A stretch of 64,000 nt of DNA from CAMPJU01 sp036675265 (GTDB lineage: Bacteria; Pseudomonadota; Gammaproteobacteria; Xanthomonadales; Xanthomonadaceae), in the NCBI GenBank assembly GCA_036675265.1, contig JAKFFJ010000058.1, forward strand, positions 1 through 64,000, written 5' to 3'. The position numbers were made by a program, and so were the translations under genes. Positions 16,264-24,114 of this stretch are shown one piece after another (position 1 is the stretch's first letter; the number at the start of each line of letters is the position of its first letter). A model generated the notes under the pieces. It was given only the letters and a program-made list of their open reading frames with translations. It made no database searches and was not told the DNA's origin.

Positions 16264-16304
16264 TGCTAGCGTCGCCTTCACCCGGTAGTCGCGAGGCTGC
16301 GTCC

Positions 16305-16547
16305 ATGGCCAGTCCCCTGCTCGTCCCGTTCCTCGCCTTCGCCCGGCGCCTGCGCTACCCGACGCTGTTCAAGGTCGCGGCGGCGCTGTTCCTGCTGACC
16401 CTCGTCGTCCCGGACCCGATTCCCTTCGTCGACGAAATCCTGCTCGGCCTGGGCACGCTGCTGCTGGCCAACTGGAAGCACCGGAACGCCCCGCCGGGCG
16501 AGGTGATCGAAGGCGAAGCGGTCGACGAGGGCCGTCGCCGCCGCTGA
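16305..16547 (+). CDS. DUF6116-like small membrane protein
   Basis: This 80-residue protein has one or two membrane helices (about residues 16-52), including the conserved-looking FKVAAALFLLTLVVPDPIPFVDE, and a charged C-terminus ending DEGRRRR. I associate it from memory with DUF6116, a family found in Xanthomonadaceae; its function is unknown. The ATG at 16305 is preferred over an upstream in-frame start at 16263. The next gene starts 17 bases downstream. Confidence 0.7.
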   Translation: MASPLLVPFLAFARRLRYPTLFKVAAALFLLTLVVPDPIPFVDEILLGLGTLLLANWKHRNAPPGEVIEGEAVDEGRRRR

Positions 16548-16563
16548 CGCCATCGTTGCCGAC

Positions 16564-17328
16564 TTGGACCTCGTCGACACCCACGTCCACCTGGACGATC
16601 CCGCTTTCGACCCGGACCGCGAGGCCGTGGTCGCCCGGGCCAGGTCGGCCGGTGTCGCGCGCCAGGTGGTCCCGGCGATCGACGCGGCGACCTGGCCGCG
16701 GCTGCGCGACTGCTGCGCGGCCGATCCCGGCCTGTTCCCCGCGTACGGGCTGCATCCGCTGCTGCTCGACGCGCATCGCCCCGGCCACCTCGCCGACCTG
16801 CGTGGCTGGATCGAACGCGAGCTGCCGGTCGCGATCGGCGAATGCGGCCTGGACTATGACGTCGAGGGGCTCGATCGCGACACGCAGGCCCGCTACTTCG
16901 ATGCGCAGTTGCGCCTGGCCCGCGAGTTCGACCTGCCGGTGATCGTGCACGCGCGCCGCGCCGTCGAGGACGTGATCATCGCGGTGCGCAAGGTGGGTGG
17001 GCTGCGCGGGGTCGTGCACAGCTATGCCGGCAGCCTCGAGCAGGCGCGACAGCTGGAGGACGCCGGGTTCCTGCTCGGCTTCGGGGGGCCCGCGACCTAC
17101 CCCGGCGCGAACCGCATCCGCAAGGTGGTCGCCGGGGTACCGCTGGAACAGGTGCTGCTGGAGACCGACGCGCCCGACCAGCCGCTGCACGGCCACCAGG
17201 GCCAGCGCAACGAGCCGTGCCGGTTGCCCGGGGTGCTGGAAGCGATCGCCGCGATCCGTGGCGCGGACCCGGCGACCATTGCGGCCGCGACGACCGCGAA
17301 CGCCGAAAGACTGTTCGCGCTCATGTAG
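16564..17328 (+). CDS. TatD family metal-dependent hydrolase
   Basis: TatD proteins are TIM-barrel metallohydrolases, mostly 3'-5' DNA exonucleases or deoxyribonucleases. The 254-residue chain shows the metal motif DTHVHLDD at the N-terminus, AIGECGLDYD with the bridging Glu, a His in LPVIVHARRA, a His in GVVHSYAGS and a final Asp in LLETDAPDQPL. The start is TTG at 16564, which gives the family's usual N-terminus. The TAG stop (17326-17328) belongs to a REP palindrome. Confidence 0.92.
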   Translation: MDLVDTHVHLDDPAFDPDREAVVARARSAGVARQVVPAIDAATWPRLRDCCAADPGLFPAYGLHPLLLDAHRPGHLADLRGWIERELPVAIGECGLDYDVEGLDRDTQARYFDAQLRLAREFDLPVIVHARRAVEDVIIAVRKVGGLRGVVHSYAGSLEQARQLEDAGFLLGFGGPATYPGANRIRKVVAGVPLEQVLLETDAPDQPLHGHQGQRNEPCRLPGVLEAIAAIRGADPATIAAATTANAERLFALM

Positions 17329-17374
17329 GAGCCGCCATGGCGGCGAAGCCTTCGCCGGCATGCCGGCTCCTGCA
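17324..17374. repeat. GTAG REP double palindrome (family A) overlapping tatD stop
   Basis: TGTAGGA is followed by the core GCCGCCATGGCGGC, a short AAGCCTTC linker, the core GCCGGCATGCCGGC and CTCCTGCA. The GTAG provides the TAG stop of the tatD gene. It separates convergent tatD and tcdA. Confidence 0.9.
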
Positions 17375-17385
17375 GGGGCAGGCCG

Positions 17386-18171
17386 TCATTTCGCCAACAG
17401 TTTCTCGATCGCCTTGCCGGCCATGGCGAAGGCAAAGGCGCCGGTGACATGCGTGGCGGCACCCAGGCCGGCACCGCAGTCGAGCTTCAACGCGGCGTCC
17501 GGCCCGACGTCGGGGCGCGTGCCGCAGACCGTGCCGTCGGCCTGCGGGTAGCGGACGTTCTGCAGCGAATACACCGCGGGCACGCCGAAATAGCGGTCGC
17601 GGTTCTTCGGGAAGTTGAACTCGGCGCGCAGCTTCTTGCGCACCAGCGCGAGCAGCGCGTCGTGCTCGGTGCGCGAGAGGTCCCGGACGCGGACCAGCGT
17701 GGCGTCGGTGCGCCCGCCCGCCGACCCCGACACCACGATCGGGCGCTTGCGCCGCCGGCACCAGGCGATCATCTCGACCTTGCTGCGGAAGCTGTCGCAG
17801 GCATCGACCACCAGGTCGTAGTCGCGGTCGAGCAGCGCCTCCAGGTTCGACGGCGTCAGGAAGCTGGCGACCGCATCGACCTCGATCCCGGGATTGATCG
17901 CACGGCAGCGCGCCGCCAGCGCGTCGGCCTTGCCTTGCCCGTAGTGGCCGTCGAGCGCATGCAGCTGCCGGTTGGTATTGGACAGGCAGACGTCGTCGGC
18001 GTCGATGAGCGCCAGCCGCCCGACCGCCGAGCGCGCCAGCGCCTCGACCACCCAGGATCCCACCCCGCCCAGCCCGACCACCGCCACGTGGCGCCCCGCC
18101 AGGCGCTCGACGGCGCCGCTGCCGTACAACCGGTCGATGCCGGAAAAGCGCTCGCGCAACAGGGTCTGCAT
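17386..18171 (-). CDS. tcdA: tRNA threonylcarbamoyladenosine dehydratase TcdA
   Basis: TcdA (formerly CsdL) uses ATP to cyclise t6A37 in tRNAs to ct6A. The 261-residue protein is E1/MoeB-like: HVAVVGLGGVGSWVVEAL is the nucleotide-binding loop, ALIDADDVCLSNTNRQLHA contains the ATP-contacting residues, and VVDACDSFRSKVEMI and the C-terminal FAFAMAGKAIEKLL follow. Length and motifs match TcdA rather than ThiF or MoeB, and there is no zinc CxxC pair. The gene converges on tatD. Confidence 0.93.
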   Translation of the reverse strand: MQTLLRERFSGIDRLYGSGAVERLAGRHVAVVGLGGVGSWVVEALARSAVGRLALIDADDVCLSNTNRQLHALDGHYGQGKADALAARCRAINPGIEVDAVASFLTPSNLEALLDRDYDLVVDACDSFRSKVEMIAWCRRRKRPIVVSGSAGGRTDATLVRVRDLSRTEHDALLALVRKKLRAEFNFPKNRDRYFGVPAVYSLQNVRYPQADGTVCGTRPDVGPDAALKLDCGAGLGAATHVTGAFAFAMAGKAIEKLLAK

Positions 18172-18227
18172 GGCGGGATTGTAGGCGTGCTAGTTTGCCG
18201 GCGACGCCATCCACGGGGACCCTGCCC

Positions 18228-18668
18228 ATGAACACGACTGCCGCGCCCGCCCGGAAGAGCCACGCCCCGCGCTACCTGTTCCTGTTCCTGCTCGGCCTGT
18301 TGGTCGGCGTCATCGGCACGGTGATGGCGATGCGCGCGATCGACGCGCGCAAGGACCACTTCCACGAGGCGCTGATGCACGTGCAGGCCTGGCACGTCGG
18401 GCAGCTCAAGGCCGGCCTGGACAGCAACCGCTGCGCGGCGACCGACGCCCTGCCCCACCTGCAGGCGTTGCGCACGATGGCCAACGACCTGGAGGCGGGT
18501 TTCCCGGACCTCGCCGACGACGAACGGTTCGCCAGGCACGCCAGCACCCTGCGCGCCACGCTCGATGCGGCGGTCGCGGCCCCGCCGCAGGACTGCGCTG
18601 CCATGGGCGCGGTGCTCGGCGACGTCGGGGAAGGCTGCAAGGGCTGCCACCAGGACTTCCGCAGCTGA
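18228..18668 (+). CDS. Membrane-anchored cytochrome c'-like protein with C-terminal CxxCH
   Basis: The 146-residue protein has an uncleaved N-terminal helix (residues 14-36) and a helical periplasmic part. It ends with a heme c attachment motif C-K-G-C-H seven residues before the C-terminus (GCKGCHQDFRS). Heme attachment at the C-terminal end of a four-helix domain is the layout of class II cytochromes c (cytochrome c' / c556). Two further Cys residues lie in the middle. The role is unknown; electron transfer or NO binding is plausible only by family. Confidence 0.75.
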   Translation: MNTTAAPARKSHAPRYLFLFLLGLLVGVIGTVMAMRAIDARKDHFHEALMHVQAWHVGQLKAGLDSNRCAATDALPHLQALRTMANDLEAGFPDLADDERFARHASTLRATLDAAVAAPPQDCAAMGAVLGDVGEGCKGCHQDFRS

Positions 18669-18779
18669 CGGACGTCCCGCGGCCGCGGCATGAACGGTCG
18701 CTGACAATCCCCGGCCGGTTGATGGCGCATTCACGCCATGCCACCTAGCGTGCGGATGGACCCCCACCAGGAGACTGGC

Positions 18780-19259
18780 ATGAAGCTTCGTTCGAACCTT
18801 GGCCTCTTCGGCCTGGCCGCTGCCGCCAGCCTGGCGATGGCCGGCTGCACCACGACCTCCCCGGGCTACGGGTACGGCGCCCCGGTGCCGGCCAGCAGCA
18901 CCGCCAACTGTTACGACTGCGGCACCGTCACCCGGATCGACATGGTCGCCGGCACCGGGAGCGCCGTCCCGAACGCCACCGGCGCGGTGCTGGGCGGCAT
19001 CGTCGGCGCGGCGGCCGGTCGCGAACTCGCCGATGACGAAAGCGAGGGCCGCCAGAACACCGCGACCGTGGCGGGCGCCGTGGCCGGCGCGGTGGCCGGC
19101 AACGCGATCCAGAACCGCGTGCAGGCCAACAACGATACGTACCGGCTCACCGTGCGCATGCAGGACGGCCGCAGCATCGTGGTGTCCCAGGGCGAGCTCG
19201 GCGGCATCCGCGAAGGCTCGTACGTCCGCGTGTACAACGGGCGTGCCTGGCTGCGCTGA
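18780..19259 (+). CDS. Glycine-zipper outer-membrane lipoprotein (SlyB-like)
   Basis: The 159-residue protein starts with a lipoprotein signal whose lipobox is AMAGC. It then has a YCYDC-like stretch (NCYDCGTVTRIDMVAG) and a glycine zipper (ATGAVLGGIVGAAAGRELA; TVAGAVAGAVAGNAIQ), and ends in a short beta domain with VRMQDGRSIVVSQGELGGI. This is the arrangement of SlyB/Pcp-type 17-kDa lipoproteins, which span or organise the outer membrane. GGAG at 18770 precedes the ATG. A terminator follows. Confidence 0.88.
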   Translation: MKLRSNLGLFGLAAAASLAMAGCTTTSPGYGYGAPVPASSTANCYDCGTVTRIDMVAGTGSAVPNATGAVLGGIVGAAAGRELADDESEGRQNTATVAGAVAGAVAGNAIQNRVQANNDTYRLTVRMQDGRSIVVSQGELGGIREGSYVRVYNGRAWLR

Positions 19260-19287
19260 CGGCACGCGCGGCTCCCGGCAAAAAAAA

Positions 19288-19307
19288 GGCCCCGCTCCGG
19301 CGGGGCC
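19288..19307. terminator. Terminator shared by the SlyB-like gene and cspA
   Basis: GGCCCCGC and GCGGGGCC form a perfect 8-bp stem around TCCG. On the minus strand it is followed by eight T, a strong intrinsic terminator for cspA. On the plus strand the tail is TTCGAATTTT, weaker but usable. Confidence 0.9.
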
Positions 19308-19331
19308 TTCGAATTTTGGATCGTTCCTCGA

Positions 19332-19547
19332 TCAGGCGATGGCGTCGACCGGCGCGACGCCCGAGGCCTGCGCGCCCTTGGGGCCCTGCACCACCTCGTA
19401 GCTGACCCGCTGGCCTTCCTGCAGGCTGCGGAATCCCTTGGTGTCGATCGCCGAGTAATGCACGAACACGTCGGCGCTGCCGTCTTCAGGGGCGATGAAG
19501 CCGAACCCCTTGGCGTCGTTGAACCACTTCACTGTGCCGTACTGCAT
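19332..19547 (-). CDS. Cold-shock domain protein (CspA family)
   Basis: The 71-residue protein is a single cold-shock domain that binds single-stranded RNA/DNA. The RNP1 motif is KGFGFI (in WFNDAKGFGFIAPEDG) and RNP2 is DVFVHYSAI. It opens YGTVKWFND like typical CspA/CspD proteins, so the ATG at 19547 is the start rather than the upstream in-frame codons. A sigma70-like promoter lies upstream, leaving a leader of about 50 nt. It ends at the shared terminator. Confidence 0.93.
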   Translation of the reverse strand: MQYGTVKWFNDAKGFGFIAPEDGSADVFVHYSAIDTKGFRSLQEGQRVSYEVVQGPKGAQASGVAPVDAIA

Positions 19548-19606
19548 GAGCTGTGTGACCTCGTCTGGATGCGATGTGTGCGCACGGTCCGCGCGGCGCA
19601 CGGGCA

Positions 19607-19636
19607 TTTGTATGCCGAGGCCGCCGGTCGGTGCAA
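19607..19636 (-). promoter_or_regulatory. Candidate sigma70 promoter of the cold-shock gene
   Basis: On the minus strand TTGCAC (19636-19631) and TACAAA (19612-19607) are separated by 18 bases. Transcription from here would give an mRNA leader of roughly 50 nt before the ATG at 19547. This is a motif match only. Confidence 0.5.
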
Positions 19637-19671
19637 GGGGCGGCGCACCATGCCGCCCGCCACGCGCGCGG

Positions 19672-20421
19672 TCAGCCGGCCAGCAGCGCGCGCAGCAGTG
19701 GCGCGAGCCCGGCAGACGCCGCGTCGACGTTGGCCAGCACGTCGTCCAGGGTGATCACTTCCCCGGCGTCCGGACCGGCGCCCGCCGCCCAGTTCGCCAC
19801 GACCGCCAGGCAGGCGTAGTCCAGTCCCAGTTCGCGGGCAAGGGCCGCCTCGGGCATGCCGGTCATGCCGACCAGGTCGCAGCCGTCGCGCCGCATCCGC
19901 GCGATTTCCGCGCGCGTCTCCAGCCGCGGCCCCTGGGTGGCGCCGTAGCACCCGCCGTCGACGACGGACACGCCGGCGCGCGCCGCGGCGTCGAGCACCG
20001 CGCGGCGCAGGGCCGGGGTGTAGGGATCCCCGAAGTCGACATGCAGCACGTCGGTGCCCGGCTCCTCGCACAGCGTCGACACCCGGCCCCACGTGTAGTC
20101 GATCAGCTGGTCCGGGCAGCCGAGCGCGCGCGGCGGATAGCGGGGGGTGATGCCGCCGACGGTGTTCAGGGCCAGGACCCGCGTGGCGCCCAGCGCCTGC
20201 AGGGCCGCCAGGTTGGCGCGGTAGTTGATCCGGTGGGGCGGCAGCGCGTGGCCCTCGCCATGGCGCGCCAGGAAGGCCACCCGTCGCCCGGACAGCGTGC
20301 CGACGCGCACGGGGCCGGACGGCGCGCCGTAGCGCGTGTCGGGCGCGTGGGCCTGGGCGTCCTCGAGCACGGCGAGCCGGTAGATCCCGGTCCCGCCGAT
20401 GACCGCCAGGTCGATGCTCAT
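19672..20421 (-). CDS. S-methyl-5'-thioinosine phosphorylase
   Basis: The enzyme phosphorolyses 5'-methylthioinosine (and related nucleosides) in polyamine-derived purine salvage. The 249-residue chain has the family start VIGGTGIY, the phosphate-binding FLARHGEGHALPPHRINYRAN, and TQGPRLETRAEIARM, GMTGMPEAALARELGLDY and VVANWAAG. It resembles the Pseudomonas thioinosine phosphorylase more than eukaryotic MTAP, so I prefer the inosine-specific call. Its start overlaps the phosphoribosyltransferase stop (ATGA). Confidence 0.85.
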   Translation of the reverse strand: MSIDLAVIGGTGIYRLAVLEDAQAHAPDTRYGAPSGPVRVGTLSGRRVAFLARHGEGHALPPHRINYRANLAALQALGATRVLALNTVGGITPRYPPRALGCPDQLIDYTWGRVSTLCEEPGTDVLHVDFGDPYTPALRRAVLDAAARAGVSVVDGGCYGATQGPRLETRAEIARMRRDGCDLVGMTGMPEAALARELGLDYACLAVVANWAAGAGPDAGEVITLDDVLANVDAASAGLAPLLRALLAG

Positions 20422-21005
20422 GCCTCGCCTCCGTCGCCACCAGCCTCGCGCAGCGCGTGGATCGCCGGCAGGTTCCGGCCCTGTTCGTGGTAGTCCATCC
20501 CGTAGCCGAAGACGTAGCGGTCGGGGACGTCGAGCCCCGCGTAGTCCGCGGCAAGTCCCGGCACGCACCGCCCGTGGCGCTTGACCACCATCGCGGCGAT
20601 CCGTACGTCCGTCGCGCCCTCGGCCAGGCACCAGGCCCGCACCTGCTGGAGGGTGTGGCCCTCGTCGACGATGTCGTCCACCAGCAGGACGCGACGGCCG
20701 CGCAGGGGCGTGGCCGGTCGGTGCTTCCAGGCGAGTTCGCCGCCGGAGGTCGCACCGCGGTAGCGCGTCGCATGCAGGTAGTCGAACGCCAGGTCCAGGC
20801 CGCGTGCACCGAGCGCCAGCGCCAGCCGTGCGGCGAATGGCAGGCCGCCGTGCATCACGGTGAGGAAGACCGGCACGCTCCCTGCGAAATCCGCGGCGAT
20901 GCGCACGGCCATCGCGTCGATCGCGCCTTCCACCGCAGCGCGGTCGTGCACCACCTCGCTGTTGGCCAGCGCGGCCGCGAAATCCGGGGGCGCGTCGCCG
21001 GGCAT
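20418..21005 (-). CDS. Hypoxanthine(-guanine) phosphoribosyltransferase
   Basis: The enzyme converts hypoxanthine or guanine plus PRPP to the nucleotide. In the 195-residue chain the PRPP-binding motif is VLLVDDIVDEGHTL, the N-terminal phosphate loop is LTVMHGGLPFAARLAL, and the base-binding end contains DRYVFGYGMDYHEQGRNLPAIHAL. It uses the product of the downstream phosphorylase (hypoxanthine), so the pair forms a salvage module. Start and stop overlap both neighbours. Confidence 0.9.
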   Translation of the reverse strand: MPGDAPPDFAAALANSEVVHDRAAVEGAIDAMAVRIAADFAGSVPVFLTVMHGGLPFAARLALALGARGLDLAFDYLHATRYRGATSGGELAWKHRPATPLRGRRVLLVDDIVDEGHTLQQVRAWCLAEGATDVRIAAMVVKRHGRCVPGLAADYAGLDVPDRYVFGYGMDYHEQGRNLPAIHALREAGGDGGEA

Positions 21006-22027
21006 CAGGCCTGGGTCCCGGCGTCGGCGACGAGCCGGCCCTGCGCCGCGCCGTAGCGCGCATCGGCGAGCAATGCGTCCCAGCCGCCGGCACCTTCGTT
21101 GACGAGGCCGGCGAGCGCCATCGCGTCGAGCTTGCGGCCGCGCACCGCCGCCAGCGATTCGGCCACCAGTTCCGGATGGCACACCAGCACCACGTCGCAT
21201 CCGGCATCCAGGTGCGCGTCCACGCGCGACTTGATGCCACCGGCGGAAAACGCCGCCGCCATGCCGATGTCGTCGGAGAACACCACGCCACGGAACCCCA
21301 GGCCGCCGCGCGCCGGGTCTTCGCGCAGGATGTCGCGGATCCAGCGCGGCGAATACCCGGCCGGTTCGGGCGCGACCCGCGGATAGACGACGTGCGCCAT
21401 CATCACCGCGTCGGCGCCGGCGTCGATGCCCGCGGCGAACGGCACCAGGTCCTCGGCCAGCAGCGCTTCCAGCGGGCGGTCGTCGACGGCATCATCGAAA
21501 TGGGTGTCTTCCAGCACCGAGCCGTGGCCCGGGAAGTGCTTGAGCGTGGCGCCCATGCCGGCGGCGTGCATGCCGCGCACGTACGCGCGGGTGAACTCGG
21601 CGACCACCGCCGGGTCGGCGGAGAACGCGCGGTTGCCGATGGCGCGGTTGCCGCGGCCCAGGTCGACCACCGGCGCGAAGCTCAGGTCAATGCCGGTCGC
21701 GAGGATCTCGCTGGCCATCAGCCAGGCGTGTTCCTCCGCGTCGGCCAGCGCGCCGCGCGGGTCGGTGGCATGGCGCCTGCCGAACACCTCCAGGGGTGGC
21801 AGCGCGCTGTAGCCCTCGCGGAAGCGCTGCACGCGACCGCCTTCCTGGTCGACGCAGACCAGTTGAGGGCGCGGCGCGGCCTCGCGGATCGCGGCGGACA
21901 GTTCGGCGACCTGCGCCTTGGAGGCGAAGTTGCGCGAGAACAGGATCACCCCGCCACAGGCATCGTCCTGCAGCCAGTCGCGTTCCTGCGCGGTGAGTTC
22001 GGTGCCGGCGACGCCGATGACGAGCAT
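21005..22027 (-). CDS. nagZ: Beta-N-acetylhexosaminidase NagZ
   Basis: NagZ is the cytoplasmic glycosidase that removes GlcNAc from 1,6-anhydro-muropeptides during peptidoglycan recycling; in many bacteria this also feeds ampC induction. The 340-residue GH3 domain has VDQEGGRVQRF, KHFPGHGSVLEDTHFDD (with the catalytic His loop) and the nucleophile Asp in GVVFSDDIGM. The length is typical. It is the first gene of the three-gene run with HPRT and the phosphorylase. Confidence 0.95.
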   Translation of the reverse strand: MLVIGVAGTELTAQERDWLQDDACGGVILFSRNFASKAQVAELSAAIREAAPRPQLVCVDQEGGRVQRFREGYSALPPLEVFGRRHATDPRGALADAEEHAWLMASEILATGIDLSFAPVVDLGRGNRAIGNRAFSADPAVVAEFTRAYVRGMHAAGMGATLKHFPGHGSVLEDTHFDDAVDDRPLEALLAEDLVPFAAGIDAGADAVMMAHVVYPRVAPEPAGYSPRWIRDILREDPARGGLGFRGVVFSDDIGMAAAFSAGGIKSRVDAHLDAGCDVVLVCHPELVAESLAAVRGRKLDAMALAGLVNEGAGGWDALLADARYGAAQGRLVADAGTQA

Positions 22028-22141
22028 GGTCGAGGGGTCCTGGAAAGGTTCGTATTATGCGACTTGCGCGCGAACAACCCGCAACCGGGCCCCGTCCACG
22101 CGCGGCGGCGCGTTGCAATGCAACCGCATCCGCCGTTCTGC

Positions 22142-23488
22142 CTAGCGCGCTTCCAACATCGCGATCGACTCGACGTGCGCCGTGTGCGGGAACATGTCCA
22201 TGACCCCGGCGGCACGCAGCGTCCAGCCGCGCTCGTTGACCAGGTAGCCGGCATCGCGTGCCAGCGACCCCGGGTGGCAACTGACGTAGACGATGCGGCG
22301 CAGGCCGGCGAGCGGCAGCTGCTTCAGGACCGCGTCGGCGCCCGAGCGCGGCGGGTCCAGCAGCAGCCGGTCGAAGCCCGCGCGCATCCAGGGTTCGCCG
22401 CGCAGGTCCTGCGCCAGGTCGGCGGCGTGGAACTGCGCGTTGCCCAGGCCATTGCAGGCCGCGTTCCCGCGGGCGCGCGCCACCAGCCCGGCATCGCCCT
22501 CGACGCCGACGACCTCGCGCGCCACGCGCGCCAGCGGCAGGGTGAAGTTGCCCAGGCCGCAGAACAGGTCGAGCACGCGGTCACCGGCCTGGACGTCCAG
22601 CAATTCGAGGGTGCGCGCGATCATGTGTTCGTTGAGCCCGGCATTGACCTGGATGAAGTCCAGCGGCCGGAAGCCGAGGGTGACGTCCCAGGGCGCCAGC
22701 CGGAACGACAACCGGGGATCGTCCGGCCACAACGGATGCACCGAATCGATGCCGCCGGGTTGCAGGAACACCGCGAACCGGTGCTCGCGCGCGAACGCCT
22801 CCAGCGCCGCGCGATCGTGGTCGTCGAGCGGCGCCAGGTGGCGGAAGACCAGCGCAACGCCGCAATGGTCCCCGGTCGGGTCGCCGGCGATGAACTCGAC
22901 CTGCGGGATATCGCTGCGCACGTGCAGCGAATCGACCAGCGCCGAGAGCGCCCCGATGCGCTCGCCGATCGCGGGCACGACCGTGTGGCACTCCGACAGG
23001 TCGGCGACGAAGCGCGGATCGGTCTCGCGGAAGCCGACCAGCGTCTTGCCCTTCTTCTCCACGCGGCGCACCGAGAACCGGCCCTTGCGGCGGTAGCCCC
23101 ACGCGGCATCGGCCAGCGGCGGCAGCACCGTTTCCGGCGCGACGTGGCCGATGCGCTCCAGGTTCTCCAGCAGCGTGTGCTGCTTGGCGAGGATCTGCCG
23201 CGGCGCGTCCAGGTGCTGCAGCGTGCAGCCGGCACAGGTCCCGAAGTGCACGCAGCGCGGCGGCACGCGCTCGGGCGAAGCGCGCAGGACCTCGACCACC
23301 CTGGCCTCGTCGAAATGGCGCGAGCGCCCGGTCTGCCGGGCGAGCACCTGCTCGCCGGGCAGGCCGCCGGAAACGAACACGGCCTTTCCGGCGGCGGGAT
23401 GTCCCTCGGGGCGGCGGGCGACGCCGCGTCCGTCGTGGCTCAGGTCGAGGATGTCGGCGACGAAGGGCGCCTGGTCGATGCGCGCCAA
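22142..23488 (-). CDS. rlmD: 23S rRNA (uracil-1939-C5) methyltransferase RlmD
   Basis: RlmD (RumA) methylates U1939 of 23S rRNA with SAM. The 448-residue protein has an N-terminal TRAM domain (ILDLSHDGRGVA), four Cys for a [4Fe-4S] cluster (the first three in CVHFGTCAGC), the SAM site VLDLFCGLGNFTLPLA, DPPRSGAD and the catalytic Cys in VYVSCHPGSLARD. The start at 23488 abuts the stop of the DUF1318 gene with no gap, so they are co-transcribed. Confidence 0.95.
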   Translation of the reverse strand: MARIDQAPFVADILDLSHDGRGVARRPEGHPAAGKAVFVSGGLPGEQVLARQTGRSRHFDEARVVEVLRASPERVPPRCVHFGTCAGCTLQHLDAPRQILAKQHTLLENLERIGHVAPETVLPPLADAAWGYRRKGRFSVRRVEKKGKTLVGFRETDPRFVADLSECHTVVPAIGERIGALSALVDSLHVRSDIPQVEFIAGDPTGDHCGVALVFRHLAPLDDHDRAALEAFAREHRFAVFLQPGGIDSVHPLWPDDPRLSFRLAPWDVTLGFRPLDFIQVNAGLNEHMIARTLELLDVQAGDRVLDLFCGLGNFTLPLARVAREVVGVEGDAGLVARARGNAACNGLGNAQFHAADLAQDLRGEPWMRAGFDRLLLDPPRSGADAVLKQLPLAGLRRIVYVSCHPGSLARDAGYLVNERGWTLRAAGVMDMFPHTAHVESIAMLEAR

Positions 23489-24070
23489 CTACTTCTGCCG
23501 CCAGCTTCCGCCCGCGTCCTGGTACCACCAGCCACTGCGTGCACTGGCGATCCACTGCTGTGAAAACACCGAGCGGATCTGCGACTCCCACTCCGGGTGC
23601 CCGTTGGCGACCGCGATCTCGCGGTACACGGCACGGCGGTCGCGGTTGTCGTCGGCGACCAGCTGGTTGACCGACACCCGCTCGCGCAGGTCGAGCTTGG
23701 CCGCGTCGCGCACCACCACCAGGCCGTCGTTGGTGAAGCCCAGCGCGCCGGAGGTGAAGTGCGGGCGCAGCGTGGCGAACCGCGATTCCATCTTCGCCTT
23801 CAGCGCCTGGATGGCCGGGGTCTCGATGGTGATGTCCGGCTGCGCCTGTGCGTGCGCCGGCGCGATGCCGAGCAGCATCCACGGATCGAAGCGCAGCGCC
23901 ATGCCGCCGTCGCCATTGTCGGGCGGTGCGTTCGCGGGATCGTCGATGACGTCCTCGACGAACTCGCGCGCGGCCTCGCGGGCCTCGGCGGCCGGGAAAT
24001 ACACGTTGATGGTGACGCAGGCACTGACCAGCAGTGCGGCGGCGATTGGCGCTCCGATCCAGCGATTCAT
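23489..24070 (-). CDS. DUF1318 lipoprotein combining YnbE-like and YdbL-like parts
   Basis: The 193-residue protein has a lipoprotein signal (lipobox VSAC). A short YnbE-like strand and helix follow (VTINVYFPAAEAREAAREFV), then a linker, and a C-terminal DUF1318 domain (about residues 85-193). Its LVADDNRDRRAVYREIA and final WYQDAGGSWRQK line up with the end of E. coli YdbL. In E. coli the order is ydbH-ynbE-ydbL, and here the same order is kept with the last two apparently joined. It lies 44 bases after ydbH. Confidence 0.8.
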   Translation of the reverse strand: MNRWIGAPIAAALLVSACVTINVYFPAAEAREAAREFVEDVIDDPANAPPDNGDGGMALRFDPWMLLGIAPAHAQAQPDITIETPAIQALKAKMESRFATLRPHFTSGALGFTNDGLVVVRDAAKLDLRERVSVNQLVADDNRDRRAVYREIAVANGHPEWESQIRSVFSQQWIASARSGWWYQDAGGSWRQK

Positions 24071-24114
24071 GGCGTCCTCCAGGGGGCGGTCACAGGCCTG
24101 TAGTGGATCACAGG

